A stretch of DNA of 64,000 nucleotides from Methanosuratincola petrocarbonis (GCA_030522375.1 CP130488.1:186001-250000); one strand, 5' to 3'; shown: positions 1 to 9,691, counted from the first letter of the stretch. A program made the numbers and translations. The notes: a model not told the origin generated them from the letters alone.

Positions 1-2
1 AT

Positions 3-2543
3 GGACACGCGCGGGTGAGGCGCTATCCGGTGGTCGCCAGGTGGAGGGAGGACATTTTCCTGACAATCGCCTCTATCGCCTGCTTCCAGCCCCACGTCAC
101 TAGTGGGGAGGTTCCGCCCCCGTTCAACCCGCTTACAATCTCACAGCCATGCATAAGGCTGAACGACCTGGACAACGTCGGGAAGACCGGAGGCCGCCAC
201 ATGAGCATCTTCGAGATGATGGCTCACCATGCATTCTCGAGCGCTCAGAATGAAGTTTACTGGAAAGAAGAGACCGTAAAATTCCACCACGAGCTCCTGA
301 CGAAGGAGCTGGGTATCGATGGGGAGGAGATATCCTACATCGAGCACTGGTGGGAGGGGGGCGGCGACGCCGGTCCTGACCTTGAGGGGATCGTGAGGGG
401 GATCGAGCTCTCGACTTTGGTGTTCATGCAGTACAGGAAAGTGGGCGGCGAATACCGCGAGCTGCCGATCAGGATAGTAGATACTGGCTACGGCCTTGAG
501 CGCTTCACCTGGATCTCCCAGGGGACCCCTACCGCGTTCCAGGCAGTCTACGGGGGGCTCTTCGACGATCTTCTCTCGATAGCTGGATTGGAGATGCCCG
601 AAGGGGAGATACTCGCTGAGAGCACAAGGTACGCCGGCTTGATGAACATTGTTGATACGGGATCGCTGCGCGCCACTCGCGCAAAGGTAGCCGAGAAGAT
701 CGGCACAGACCCGGACTCTTTGGAGAGGCTGCTCTCTCCGCTCGAGAAAGCCATGGCGATCCTCGACCACACGAAGACCCTTGCGTTCATGCTGGGCGAC
801 GGCATTGTTCCGTCCAACGTCAAGGCCGGCTACCTTGCAAGGCTGCTGATCAGGCGCACGCACAGGATCATGCAGTCACTCGGGATGAGGTCCAGCCTCT
901 CCGACCTCCTACTGATGCAGGTGGAGCACTGGAGGGACCAGTTCCCAGAGCTCTCCGAACGGGCGGACTACATCAGGAAGGTCTGCGACCTCGAGCTGGA
1001 GCGCTACGCCAAGACGATCGAGCAGGGGAAGGCGCTTGTCGGGAGGCTGCTCAACCTCAAAGGGGTCCGAGAGACCGGGAGGCTGCCTGGTGATAAGCTG
1101 ATAGAGCTCTACGACTCGAACGGCCTGCCTCCAGAGGTCGTGAAGGAGATCTGCGAGGCGCAAGGCATATCCGTGGAGATCCCTGACACATTCGACACAA
1201 TAGTAGCAGAGAGGCACGCAGGCGGCTCAAAGGCAAAGCCTTCAAAGGGCGAAGAGCGTGGTGGCGATAGCCGCCCGTTCGAGGGCCTTCCGGCTCTGCC
1301 CGAAACCCAACTCGTCTACTACGAGCAGCCGGGGCTGAAAAGGCTGCGCTGCAAGGTCATATATGCCGATCCAGGCAGGGTCGTCCTTGACAGGACGATA
1401 TTCTACCCTGAGGGCGGGGGACAGCTGAGCGATACAGGGACAATGACAAAAGCATGCTCTACCGTCAGGGTCAAGCAGGCGCTTAAGTCGAGAGGGGTCG
1501 TCGTCCACTTGGTCGAGAACGGGGGCGTCTTGGCTCCTGGGGATGAAGTCGAGTGCGAAGTGGACTGGGAGAGGAGGACGAGCTTGCAGAGGCACCACTC
1601 CTCGACACACATACTGCTCGGCGCTGCGAGGAAAGTCCTCGGGGAGCACGTATGGCAGGAGGGCGCGCAGAAGTACGTCGAGAGGAGCCGGCTTGACATA
1701 TCGCACTTCGAGAAGATAACTGCCGAACAGCTACGTGAAATAGAGTCGGTAGCAAACCGAATAATAGGGGAGTGCCGCCCAATCAGGGCATACTTCGAGG
1801 AGCGGAACAGGGCCGAGCAAAAGTTCGGGATGCGCCTCTACCAGGGAGGGGTCGTCTATGGGCCGACGATAAGGGTCGTTGAGGTGGAGGGTTGGGACGT
1901 TGAGGCATGCGGCGGGATGCACTGCTCGAACACGGGCGAGATAGGCTTCTTGAAGATAATCCGGGCGGAGCGGATACAGGACGGGGTTGAGCGGATCGAG
2001 TTCGCCTCAGGACCGGCTGCCCTTGCCTACGTGCAGGGCCTGGAGTCTAGGATCGACCGCATATCCGAAATCCTGAACACCCCTGCCGACAGACTGGAGA
2101 AGTCCGCTGAGGGGCTTGTGTCGTCACTCTCAGACTCCAAGAAGACGATCGAGCGACTCAGGAAGGCCCTGGCAGCCGAGATCTTGCCCTTCCTCATCCC
2201 TTCAGCTGAGGCATTCGGCAGCCTCAGGTTATACTGCCGCCTGTTCGGGAACCTCCTGAGCGAGGACCTGCTTGCGATCGGCTCTTCCCTAGTGGCTAAA
2301 GACCATAACGCCGTAGCATTTTTCGCATCCTCGATCGATGGAGGGATACTCATAATGGCAGGCGACTCTGCCGTCAAATCGGGTGTCGATGCAGGTGGGC
2401 TAGCCGCGGAGCTCGCTAAATCCCTTTCTGGCAAGGGAGGGGGGAAGAAGGATTTGGGCCAGGGGAGGGTCCCTCCGTCTTCCCTGGGAGACTTTGAGCA
2501 TGCTGCGGTAAGGCTTAAGGGCATCCTTAAGGCAATTAGTTGA
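3..2543 (+). CDS. alaS: Alanyl-tRNA synthetase, archaeal type (5' end outside window)
   Basis: Charges tRNA-Ala with alanine and edits mischarged Ser/Gly. The reading frame is open to the left edge and the first visible codons (GHARVRRYPVVARW) match the interior of archaeal AlaRS, so roughly the first 60 residues lie outside the window; the GTG at 15 is not the real start. The class II aminoacylation core comes first, then the editing domain with HHSSTH near visible residue 531 and CGGMHC near 636, which are the two halves of the zinc/editing site, then a C-terminal DHHA1-like region. leuS follows 47 bases downstream on the same strand. The tRNA-Ala at 29.5 kb has the G3:U70 pair this enzyme recognises. 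Confidence 0.97.
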   Translation, partial: GHARVRRYPVVARWREDIFLTIASIACFQPHVTSGEVPPPFNPLTISQPCIRLNDLDNVGKTGGRHMSIFEMMAHHAFSSAQNEVYWKEETVKFHHELLTKELGIDGEEISYIEHWWEGGGDAGPDLEGIVRGIELSTLVFMQYRKVGGEYRELPIRIVDTGYGLERFTWISQGTPTAFQAVYGGLFDDLLSIAGLEMPEGEILAESTRYAGLMNIVDTGSLRATRAKVAEKIGTDPDSLERLLSPLEKAMAILDHTKTLAFMLGDGIVPSNVKAGYLARLLIRRTHRIMQSLGMRSSLSDLLLMQVEHWRDQFPELSERADYIRKVCDLELERYAKTIEQGKALVGRLLNLKGVRETGRLPGDKLIELYDSNGLPPEVVKEICEAQGISVEIPDTFDTIVAERHAGGSKAKPSKGEERGGDSRPFEGLPALPETQLVYYEQPGLKRLRCKVIYADPGRVVLDRTIFYPEGGGQLSDTGTMTKACSTVRVKQALKSRGVVVHLVENGGVLAPGDEVECEVDWERRTSLQRHHSSTHILLGAARKVLGEHVWQEGAQKYVERSRLDISHFEKITAEQLREIESVANRIIGECRPIRAYFEERNRAEQKFGMRLYQGGVVYGPTIRVVEVEGWDVEACGGMHCSNTGEIGFLKIIRAERIQDGVERIEFASGPAALAYVQGLESRIDRISEILNTPADRLEKSAEGLVSSLSDSKKTIERLRKALAAEILPFLIPSAEAFGSLRLYCRLFGNLLSEDLLAIGSSLVAKDHNAVAFFASSIDGGILIMAGDSAVKSGVDAGGLAAELAKSLSGKGGGKKDLGQGRVPPSSLGDFEHAAVRLKGILKAIS

Positions 2544-2590
2544 TCTGTACTTGCTGATGGACTTACTTCAAATGAGCTGGAGATGTTTGC

Positions 2591-5479
2591 ATGCCCCTCG
2601 ATCTCAAGAGTCTTGAAGAAAAGTGGCAGAGGCGCTGGAGCGAGGCCAGAGTATTCGAGGCCGACCCTGACCCAAACAAGCCGAAATACTACCTGACCGT
2701 CGCATACCCTTACCCGAACTCGCCCCAGCACATAGGCCACGCAAGGACCTACACCTTGGCTGACGCGCACGCCCGGTACATGCGGATGAAGGGCTACAAC
2801 ACGCTGTTGCCAATGGCTTTCCACTACACGGGCACCCCCATACTCGCGATGAGCAAAAGGGTTGCCGCAAAGGACTCCGAGCTGATAGACGTCTTCGTGA
2901 ACCTCTATGGGGTGGACGCGTGCTTAATAGATTCGTTCAAGGATCCGCTGAACATAGCGAGGTACTTCCACCGCGACATAAAGCTCGGGATGCAGGCGAT
3001 GGGATTCTCGATCGACTGGAGGCGGGAATTCACAACAATCGACCCTGCGTACACAAAGTTCATAGAATGGCAGTTCAGGAAGCTCCTCTCGGCCGGTCTG
3101 ATCACAAAAGGATCGCACCCTGTCGGGTGGTGCCCCTCCTGCATGAGTGCAGTGGGCCAGCATGACACGAAAGGTGATCTGGAGCCCGAGGTTGTCGAGT
3201 TCACTGCCATAAAATTCAGGATGGGGGACATCAGCCTCCCGGTCGCAACCCTCCGCCCCGAAACCGTCTTCGGCGTGACCAACATATGGGTAAACCCGAA
3301 CGCCAAGTACGTGGAGGCCGAGGTGGACGGGGAGCGCATGGTAGTCAGCGAAAGCTCCCTCCAAAAGCTCAAGGGGATGATGCCAAAGATCGAACGCGTA
3401 AGGGACCTCGCTGGGACGGAGTTGGTGGGCAGGTGTGCTGTGAACCCGGTGACTGGCTCCGAAGTGCCGGTGCTCCCCGCCGAGTTCGTGGATCCCAACA
3501 ACGCCACCGGGGTGGTGATGTCAGTCCCTGCGCATGCGCCCTATGATCTGCTCGCCCTACGGGACCTCAAGTCAAATTCTGACGCGATCCGTTCATATGG
3601 CATAGATCAGCGCGCAATCGCCGCCATAGAGCCGATACCAGTCGTCGCACTCGAAGGCTTCTCGACTGTGCCGGCTGAGGATGTCGTGAAGAGGCTGGGC
3701 GTCAAGGACCAGCACGATCCGAAGGGAGAGATTGCCACCAAGGAGCTCTACCAGAAGGAGTTCCACCAAGCAAAGATGCTGCCGACTACCGGTGAGTATG
3801 CGAACATGCCGGTCAGTAAGGCAAAGGACAGGATAAAGCAGGATCTGGTCTCCAGCAGGAGGGCCTTCCTTTTCTACGAGATAATCAACGGGCCCATCCA
3901 CTGCAGGTGCGGCGCGGAGGTCACTGTCAACCTCGTCGAGGATCAGTGGTTCATCAACTACGCCGACGAGTCCTGGAAAGAAAAGGTGAGGAAGCACCTG
4001 AAGAGCATGTCCCTCGTACCCGATGATCTCCGACATGAGTTCGAGAACGTCGTGGAGTGGCTGAAGGAGAAGGCCTGCGCGAGGAGGGCCGGGCTTGGCA
4101 CGAGGCTGCCCTGGGACAAGGAATGGGTGATCGAAAGCCTCTCGGACTCGACGATCTATATGGCGTTCTACACGATATCGAGGGTGATCAACGAGCGCAA
4201 TGTTGACCCGTCCTCCCTCACCGACGAGGTCTTCGACTATGTCTTCTTTGGGAAGGGAGATCCCTCTGCCCTGCCGATCGAGAGGGGCGTACTGGAGGAG
4301 ATGCGCAGGGAGTTCAATTACTTCTATCCTTTGGACAGCCGGCACTCGGGCAGGGATCTCGTCCCGAACCACTTGACCTTCTTCGTCTTCAACCATGTCG
4401 CCATATTCCCCGAGCAGTATTGGCCGAGGCAGATAGCGGTCAACGGCAGCGTCCTGATGGACGGGAAGAAGATGTCAAAGTCCCTTGGCAATATCATCCC
4501 TCTCCACAAGGCGATAAAGATCTATGGCGCCGACACGCTGAGGACCTCGATACTCTCAGCCTCAGAGCTCCTGCAGGACGCAGACTTCAGCGACTCCCAG
4601 GCGAAGAGCATCCGATCCAGGCTCATGGAGTTCTATGACCTCTCCTGCTCATACGCCGATGCCGGTGCGCTAGATCTTGCTTCCGCAGACCAGCTTGACA
4701 AATGGATCATTAGCAGGGTTCAGCGGGTGGTCTTACAAGTGGACTCCTCGATGCAGTGCCTCAGGATGAGGGAGGCGATACACTGCGCCTTCTACACACT
4801 CCAGCAGGACCTGCAGTGGTACATGCGGCGCCGCGGTAACCGCTGCAGCGACCCTAAGACCAGGTCGATCATTAAGTATGTCCTCGAGTCGATTGTGAAG
4901 CTGATGGCGCCCTTCGCCCCACACATATGCGAGGAGATCTGGGAGATGTTCGGGAGGGAGGGGTTTGTTTCAGTAGCCCCATACCCGTCTGCCGATCAGT
5001 CGCTCATATTCGAGAAGGACGAGATAGCCGAGGATCTGCTGAAATCCTTGGTCTGCGACACAGCCGAGATCATCCGCGTGACTGGCATCTCCCCCACCCG
5101 GATATGCTACTATACCTCGCCCAAATGGAAGTGGGAGATCTACCTCAAAGCCCTCTCAGCCTTGGATTCGGGGGTTGACCCCAAGAGCCTCGTCAGAGAG
5201 CTTATGAAGGATCCGGAGATAAGGAAGAGGGGAGGCGAGGCTGCCAAATTCATCAACACCATATCCTCCTGCGTCATAACGCTCCCCAAGGAGGACCGGA
5301 AAAAGATTCTTAGGAACTCAGGGATCGACGAGAACGCTTTCATCGGGGGGTGCGCTGGCTTCCTTTCGGAGTACTTCAAGTGCAAGGTTGAGATACAGAG
5401 TGCGGACTCGCCCAGATACGATCCGAAGGGCAAGGCGGGGCAAGCCTCCCCCCTGCGACCTGCGATATACGTAGAGTAG
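2591..5479 (+). CDS. leuS: Leucyl-tRNA synthetase, archaeal/eukaryotic type
   Basis: Class I synthetase of 962 residues that charges tRNA-Leu in the cytoplasm. The HIGH motif is intact at residues 47-50 (PQHIGHART) and the KMSKS loop near residue 626 (DGKKMSKSLGN). Between them is a CP1 editing insertion; the C-terminal anticodon-binding helical region follows. The length fits archaeal LeuRS (about 950 residues). The start is ATG at 2591. It probably shares a transcript with alaS upstream and with the DUF434 gene 21 bases downstream. Confidence 0.97.
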   Translation: MPLDLKSLEEKWQRRWSEARVFEADPDPNKPKYYLTVAYPYPNSPQHIGHARTYTLADAHARYMRMKGYNTLLPMAFHYTGTPILAMSKRVAAKDSELIDVFVNLYGVDACLIDSFKDPLNIARYFHRDIKLGMQAMGFSIDWRREFTTIDPAYTKFIEWQFRKLLSAGLITKGSHPVGWCPSCMSAVGQHDTKGDLEPEVVEFTAIKFRMGDISLPVATLRPETVFGVTNIWVNPNAKYVEAEVDGERMVVSESSLQKLKGMMPKIERVRDLAGTELVGRCAVNPVTGSEVPVLPAEFVDPNNATGVVMSVPAHAPYDLLALRDLKSNSDAIRSYGIDQRAIAAIEPIPVVALEGFSTVPAEDVVKRLGVKDQHDPKGEIATKELYQKEFHQAKMLPTTGEYANMPVSKAKDRIKQDLVSSRRAFLFYEIINGPIHCRCGAEVTVNLVEDQWFINYADESWKEKVRKHLKSMSLVPDDLRHEFENVVEWLKEKACARRAGLGTRLPWDKEWVIESLSDSTIYMAFYTISRVINERNVDPSSLTDEVFDYVFFGKGDPSALPIERGVLEEMRREFNYFYPLDSRHSGRDLVPNHLTFFVFNHVAIFPEQYWPRQIAVNGSVLMDGKKMSKSLGNIIPLHKAIKIYGADTLRTSILSASELLQDADFSDSQAKSIRSRLMEFYDLSCSYADAGALDLASADQLDKWIISRVQRVVLQVDSSMQCLRMREAIHCAFYTLQQDLQWYMRRRGNRCSDPKTRSIIKYVLESIVKLMAPFAPHICEEIWEMFGREGFVSVAPYPSADQSLIFEKDEIAEDLLKSLVCDTAEIIRVTGISPTRICYYTSPKWKWEIYLKALSALDSGVDPKSLVRELMKDPEIRKRGGEAAKFINTISSCVITLPKEDRKKILRNSGIDENAFIGGCAGFLSEYFKCKVEIQSADSPRYDPKGKAGQASPLRPAIYVE

Positions 5480-5500
5480 AAGTAGAGGGTAGTGCTTAGG

Positions 5501-6145
5501 ATGCCTGACACCTTGAGGGAGGCTGCGGCTGACTTGAGGCACCTCCTCTCGAGGGGGTACAGGCGTTCTTCAGCCGTGAGGTTCGTGGCTGACAGGTATC
5601 GCCTGTGCAGGGCAGAGCGGCTCGCCCTGTACCGCTGCGTCTACCCGAAGGAGGCTGCAGAGGCCCACCTGAGGAAGCTCGTCCCTGCCGAGGATCTGCG
5701 GGGCGCGGTCATGTCCATAGACGGCTTCAACGTCCTGCGGACTGTCCACGCCGCATTGCACGGGCGCCCCATCTACCTCTGCGACGACGGGTTCGTGAGG
5801 GACATCTCAATCGGCCTGAGGAAGCCGACGTTTGGAGATCTGGTGGAGAGCCTCGGGTTGGTGATCCCGTGCATGTGCGACCTGGCGCCCCGGTCCGCTG
5901 TTTTTGTCTATGACCGCCCTGTCAGCCGCAGCGGCGAGCTCTCGAAAAAGACGCTGGAGTTGATGGGCGCCAGAGGGGTGCCAGGCACATCAAAGACGTC
6001 CATGCGGTCCGACTCCGAGATCCTCTCCTGCGGCGAGGTAGTGGCAACAAGCGACTCTGTAGTGATCGAAAGGGTCTCAAAGTCGTTCGATTTGGGAGGC
6101 TATGTTGTTTCCAAAATCCTGGGACGCCCCCCGACAAAAATATAA
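5501..6145 (+). CDS. DUF434 / COG2454 family protein
   Basis: A 214-residue protein matching the archaeal COG2454 family (DUF434 N-terminal part). The N-terminal half is Arg-rich and helical (DLRHLLSRGYRRSSAVRFVADRY by eye), followed by a beta/alpha core with MSIDGFNVL and VFVYDRPVS segments that resemble a nuclease-like or PIN-like fold; this fold assignment is only an impression. The biochemical function is unknown. ATG at 5501 is preferred over a GTG nine bases upstream. It sits directly after leuS and directly before tRNA-Arg, whose TATA element overlaps its last codons. Confidence 0.75.
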   Translation: MPDTLREAAADLRHLLSRGYRRSSAVRFVADRYRLCRAERLALYRCVYPKEAAEAHLRKLVPAEDLRGAVMSIDGFNVLRTVHAALHGRPIYLCDDGFVRDISIGLRKPTFGDLVESLGLVIPCMCDLAPRSAVFVYDRPVSRSGELSKKTLELMGARGVPGTSKTSMRSDSEILSCGEVVATSDSVVIERVSKSFDLGGYVVSKILGRPPTKI

Positions 6146-6148
6146 ATG
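6136..6148 (+). promoter_or_regulatory. TATA element for tRNA-Arg
   Basis: The A/T stretch AAAAATATAAATG ends about 25 bases before the mature tRNA 5' end, the normal archaeal TATA spacing. It overlaps the stop codon of the DUF434 gene. Confidence 0.6.
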
Positions 6149-6172
6149 AAGCCCTTTCATTCCTTTACCCAA

Positions 6173-6250
6173 GGGTTCGTGGCGCAGACTGGACAGCGCG
6201 GCGGCCTCCTAAGTCGTAGGTCGGGGGTTCGAATCCCCCCGAACCCGCCA
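6173..6250 (+). tRNA. tRNA-Arg (CCT anticodon)
   Basis: Folds as a complete cloverleaf: acceptor GGGTTCG/CGAACCC, anticodon stem GCGGC/GTCGT around loop CTCCTAA (anticodon CCT, reading AGG), T stem GGGGG/CCCCC with TTCGAAT loop, discriminator G and an encoded CCA. No intron. It has its own TATA element upstream. Confidence 0.95.
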
Positions 6251-6314
6251 TCCCAAGCCCTGTGTACCGCCGAGCCATGCATTCCTGCCATTCTGGAGCG
6301 TTTCTTTCAAGCGG

Positions 6315-7178
6315 TCATTCTGCTGGGCACCCTTGGCAGACCCTGTTGTAACTGCCGCTTAAGTGGGATCTCCTAAAGCTACGGTACTCTTCCGAATTCC
6401 ATATGGCCCAGAATGGTGTCTCGAAAGCATTGCCGAAGGTGATCCTGCTCGGGTCCATCCTCGCAGTGCACGGAGTGACCTCCCCCTCGCATGATATGAA
6501 TGCGCTGGAGAATGGCCACTGGCACTTCCCGAACCTCTTCTTCACAATCCCTCCACCAGCCTGGAGAACCATATCCCTAAGTGCCTGGTACTGTGCGCCA
6601 TCCTCCTGCCACCAGTTTTCTAGGGGCACAGACACGCACCTTACCCCCCTCTTGGCGAACGCGGACTGGATCGCAGGAAGGATCCTGAGGTTCTCAGGGG
6701 TCCCAAGAACAGAGACGCTCAGCCTGCCGTCGGTTCCCAGCGAGGGTTGCTCGGAGAGCAGTATGTCGATGGCGGGGATCGTGGCAATATTGAACGAGAG
6801 CTCGATGAAGTCGAAAGAGAATAGTATCTCATATGCGTTCTCCTCGCTGACATTCATGCCGTTCGTGACCAGTTTCGTCCTCAAGCCCCTGAGGTGGGCC
6901 TCGGTGCACATCCTGAAAACCTCTGGATTCTTAAGGGGCTCGCCCAAACCGCTCATGACCACCTGCTCGAGCGTGGGTATCCCGTCGAGGATCCTCTTGA
7001 AACAATCAAAGCCCATGTCCTTCCCCTTTCTTGCGCTCGGGATGGTCCCGTGCAGGCAGGTAGGGCACTCGAGATCGCACTTGGTCGTCGGCTCTATCGC
7101 GATCTCCCTCGGCAGGGGTGCCCTCTCATGCCATTTTCTGAGCCTGAGCAAGCCGGTCCTGATGGGGTTCGGCACCAT
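6315..7178 (-). CDS. Radical SAM protein with C-terminal cysteine-rich (SPASM-like) region
   Basis: About 287 residues. The radical SAM [4Fe-4S] motif is PTTKCDLECPTC (C-x3-C-x2-C), followed by a glycine-rich SAM-binding segment (MSGLGEPLKNP). The C-terminal part has further cysteines (GKCQWPF, VTPCTAR, RVCQGC) laid out like a SPASM/Twitch auxiliary cluster domain, which is typical of enzymes that modify peptides or small molecules. The substrate cannot be named. The frame extends upstream, but ATG at 7178 is chosen because an AGGTG Shine-Dalgarno lies just before it and conserved sequence begins there. It is divergent from trm5. No precursor peptide is evident next to it. Confidence 0.8.
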   Translation of the reverse strand: MVPNPIRTGLLRLRKWHERAPLPREIAIEPTTKCDLECPTCLHGTIPSARKGKDMGFDCFKRILDGIPTLEQVVMSGLGEPLKNPEVFRMCTEAHLRGLRTKLVTNGMNVSEENAYEILFSFDFIELSFNIATIPAIDILLSEQPSLGTDGRLSVSVLGTPENLRILPAIQSAFAKRGVRCVSVPLENWWQEDGAQYQALRDMVLQAGGGIVKKRFGKCQWPFSSAFISCEGEVTPCTARMDPSRITFGNAFETPFWAIWNSEEYRSFRRSHLSGSYNRVCQGCPAE

Positions 7179-7309
7179 GCAAAGACACCTGCGATGCTGA
7201 CTTGGAATATCTCTCGTTGGGTCTAATGAAGTTTCTGAAAAAGCATTCCGCGCGCAATCCGGTTGCAGATGATATATATCCCGCGTTTCAAATATCAGTC
7301 TGGAAAAAG

Positions 7310-8380
7310 ATGAACCAGCCTGAATGTTGTTTTTGCATAAGGACAGGAAGAGGAACAGGGGAGCTTGTAAGGCGTGCAATCATGGCCCTCGGCCTGCTTG
7401 ACAGGACTAGGGAAATAATCTCTGAGGGGGGATTCGTCTACTTCCCCGTAACCAGGCGTCCTGAGCAGAATGAGATCGAGGCGATCTCCAAAGCCGGAGA
7501 GGTCTCTGTGGAGCCAAGGCGCCTCCCGGAGATTTCGCCCCCCTGCCCGAAGAGCATTGAAGAATTCCTTCAGGGCAAGATGCCACAGGATGCCCTCAGA
7601 TCCCTGCCAAAATCCTATGACATCGTCGGGGACATAATAGTCATTGAGCGCCTCTTGCCTGGCGCAGAGCCCTACCGGAAAGAGATAGCCGAGGCCCTGC
7701 TCAGATTTCACAAAAACGCTAAGACAGTCCTGCTCAAGACAGGGAAGGTCGACGGCCCTTACCGCGTACCCGTCCTCGAGCTCCTCGCCGGAGAGGACAG
7801 GCGCGAGACTGTGCATTCAGAGTACGGGATCAGGCTTAGGGTAGACCTCTCCAAGGCATACTTCTCTCCAAGATTGGGCTTCGAGCGGAACCGCGTGGCA
7901 GATCTTGTCAAGGACGGTGAAACAGTGGTGGACATGTTCGCTGGCGTCGGGCCGTTTTCCATAATGATCGCGAAGAGGCACAGATCAAGGGTATTCGCAA
8001 TCGACATTAATCCGGACGCAGTCAAGATGATGCAGTACAATTTGAGTATCAACCGTCTTAAAGGTGAAGTTACGCCGATTTGCGGCGACGCCTCAGCTCT
8101 CTCTTCAAAACTGCAGGGTACTGCAGACCGCGTAATAATGAACTTGCCCGCCCAGTCCCTTGAGTTCTTGGGCGCCGCGCGCCAGTTCCTAAAGAGGAGC
8201 GGCGGCGCTTTGCATATTTACCTGTTCTCCGGTCCCCCTCCAACCGAGTCTGCCATCAGAAAGTTCGCAGAGAGGGCATCCCGTGTCGGGGAATATGAGT
8301 TGGTAAACTGCCGGGTGGTCAAGCCGACCGCCCCCAAGGAATGGATCGTCTCCATTGACGCCCAATTCAAACAGCTCTGA
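7310..8380 (+). CDS. trm5: tRNA (guanine37-N1)-methyltransferase Trm5
   Basis: Methylates N1 of G37 next to the anticodon, using SAM, to prevent +1 frameshifting. An N-terminal D1-like domain leads into a Rossmann methyltransferase with motif I VVDMFAGVGPFSI, an acidic motif II (AIDINPDAV) and the Trm5 motif NLPAQSLEFL in place of NPPY. The preceding FSPRLGFERNR is also characteristic. ATG at 7310 gives 356 residues; the frame runs further upstream into an AT-rich stretch (TATATAT near 7273) that looks like promoter instead. Confidence 0.92.
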   Translation: MNQPECCFCIRTGRGTGELVRRAIMALGLLDRTREIISEGGFVYFPVTRRPEQNEIEAISKAGEVSVEPRRLPEISPPCPKSIEEFLQGKMPQDALRSLPKSYDIVGDIIVIERLLPGAEPYRKEIAEALLRFHKNAKTVLLKTGKVDGPYRVPVLELLAGEDRRETVHSEYGIRLRVDLSKAYFSPRLGFERNRVADLVKDGETVVDMFAGVGPFSIMIAKRHRSRVFAIDINPDAVKMMQYNLSINRLKGEVTPICGDASALSSKLQGTADRVIMNLPAQSLEFLGAARQFLKRSGGALHIYLFSGPPPTESAIRKFAERASRVGEYELVNCRVVKPTAPKEWIVSIDAQFKQL

Positions 8381-8435
8381 ACGCCAAAAAGTGTTTCCAT
8401 GTTTTTCACTCGAACAAATATTCTTATTAATGCGT

Positions 8436-8445
8436 GATTATATAC
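8436..8445 (+). promoter_or_regulatory. TATA element for the response regulator
   Basis: GATTATATAC lies about 40 bases before the ATG at 8482, in an AT-rich intergenic stretch; an AAGGTGG ribosome-binding site follows at about 8469. Confidence 0.55.
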
Positions 8446-8481
8446 TAATTCATATATTGTCCTTCTCCAAGGTGGCTGTTG

Positions 8482-8946
8482 ATGTCGCAGTCAAAAAAAC
8501 GGATACTTGTTGTTGATGATGACGAGGACATCCGGGAAACCCTCAAGTCCATGCTAACGAAGAAAGGATATATTGTGGATACCGCAAGTGACGGGGCAAC
8601 GGCGATCCAGAAGTCCGAATCAACCCCTTACAACCTCGCCCTGCTTGATGTGGTGCTTCCGGACATGGAAGGGACCCAGCTCCTTGTGAAGCTGAAGCCG
8701 ACCACGCCCCGCATGCGCAAGATAATGGTCACCGGTCATGCGTCGCTTGATAACGCCATTAGGGCGGTCAACATGGGCGCCGACGGCTACCTGATAAAGC
8801 CGGTCTCCCCACCAGAATTGCTGAGGATGATAGAGGACCAGCTAAAGCGGCAGGAGGACGACGGGCGGCTAACCCAGGAGAGGATTACGTCTTTCATAGA
8901 AACGCGAATAAAAATGCTCGAGGGATCTGAGGGGGGTAAAGAATAG
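8482..8946 (+). CDS. Response regulator, receiver domain only
   Basis: A 154-residue single-domain response regulator. The acidic pocket is VVDDDED (residues 11-16), the phosphoacceptor Asp56 is in LALLDVVLPDMEG, the Thr/Ser switch is in VTGHAS and the conserved Lys is in LIKPVS. After the receiver there is only a charged helical tail of about 30 residues and no DNA-binding domain, so output is probably by protein contact. ATG at 8482 follows an AAGGTGG site and is preferred over the TTG one codon upstream. The small gene at 8988 follows on the same strand. The histidine kinase at 27.2 kb is a possible but distant partner. Confidence 0.9.
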   Translation: MSQSKKRILVVDDDEDIRETLKSMLTKKGYIVDTASDGATAIQKSESTPYNLALLDVVLPDMEGTQLLVKLKPTTPRMRKIMVTGHASLDNAIRAVNMGADGYLIKPVSPPELLRMIEDQLKRQEDDGRLTQERITSFIETRIKMLEGSEGGKE

Positions 8947-8987
8947 CCTCTGAAGATGACCGCATTAATTTGGATGGGTGCGCATTA

Positions 8988-9251
8988 ATGTCGGCTGAAT
9001 TTTCGTCTAGGGCGACTGTCTATCTGCACAACAAGGACTTCGAAAGCATAGTGCGGAGTGCGCTGAAGGACATATTCGGGGAGCCCCTAGCCTCATCGGT
9101 CATCTTCCAAATCGGCGGCACAGAGTCGATCATGGACCCGTCCCTATTCGAGAAGAAGATCCGCCTAGTTTTCGGTCCGGGGGCAGATCTGATCTTGGAT
9201 TATGTGGCCAAGAAGCTCGAGAATCCCCGGAAGAGGATTGTCCGCAAGTGA
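8988..9251 (+). CDS. Small conserved-looking protein after the response regulator
   Basis: 87 residues from ATG at 8988 with GGGTGCG upstream. It is a compact alpha/beta protein with no cysteines or membrane segment and a basic C-terminus (ENPRKRIVRK). The pattern of a central hydrophobic FQIGG turn between helices is reminiscent of small archaeal signalling output domains, but I cannot assign a named family with confidence. It lies 41 bases after the receiver gene and is probably co-transcribed, suggesting a role downstream of that regulator. Confidence 0.6.
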   Translation: MSAEFSSRATVYLHNKDFESIVRSALKDIFGEPLASSVIFQIGGTESIMDPSLFEKKIRLVFGPGADLILDYVAKKLENPRKRIVRK

Positions 9252-9262
9252 TCTGCGATCGG

Positions 9263-9691
9263 TCAATCCGGGGCCTCCACCTCAATCGTCAGCCTGATCT
9301 TGGCGCCATCCCTTGCGATCCTCTCCACCAGATCCCTCCTCAGTTCAGAGGCTGACTTGTCTGAATAGACCATCAGCGTCCGCCCGCAGACATATCCGCT
9401 CTTCCTGGCAACCATTTCGCTCTCACTCTCGAGGGTCAGCCTTGCGCTGCCCCTGCCCCTGACGACGTCACATATCCCGTCTGATTCGATCCACAGCGCC
9501 ACTTCCGTGCCGTCCCTCCTCAGCGCCTCCTTCATCTCCTGCGGGAGCTCAGAAAGGCCCAAGGTCGCCCTGGTGGCGACTATGCAGTCCCCCTTCCTGG
9601 TCTTAACCTCGTCCTTCGTGATCTCAAGCGTAGTGGGGTGCCTCGCAGAGATCTTCCTGTCCCCCTCCGCATAGAATGTCAATTTCCGCAT
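9263..9691 (-). CDS. DUF371 family protein
   Basis: About 142 residues, matching the archaeal DUF371 family: the N-terminal FYAEGDRKISARHPTTLEITKD and the central GDCIVATRATLGL segment are characteristic. The predicted fold is mostly beta, cytoplasmic and soluble. The function is unknown. ATG at 9691 is preferred over TTG three codons upstream. It converges with the small gene ending at 9251 and is divergent from pcm. Confidence 0.8.
   Translation of the reverse strand: MRKLTFYAEGDRKISARHPTTLEITKDEVKTRKGDCIVATRATLGLSELPQEMKEALRRDGTEVALWIESDGICDVVRGRGSARLTLESESEMVARKSGYVCGRTLMVYSDKSASELRRDLVERIARDGAKIRLTIEVEAPD

Noticed and set aside
141..863. Long minus-strand frame opposite alaS
   Set aside because: It is a shadow of a strongly coding, GC-biased gene; no ribosome-binding site or family similarity.
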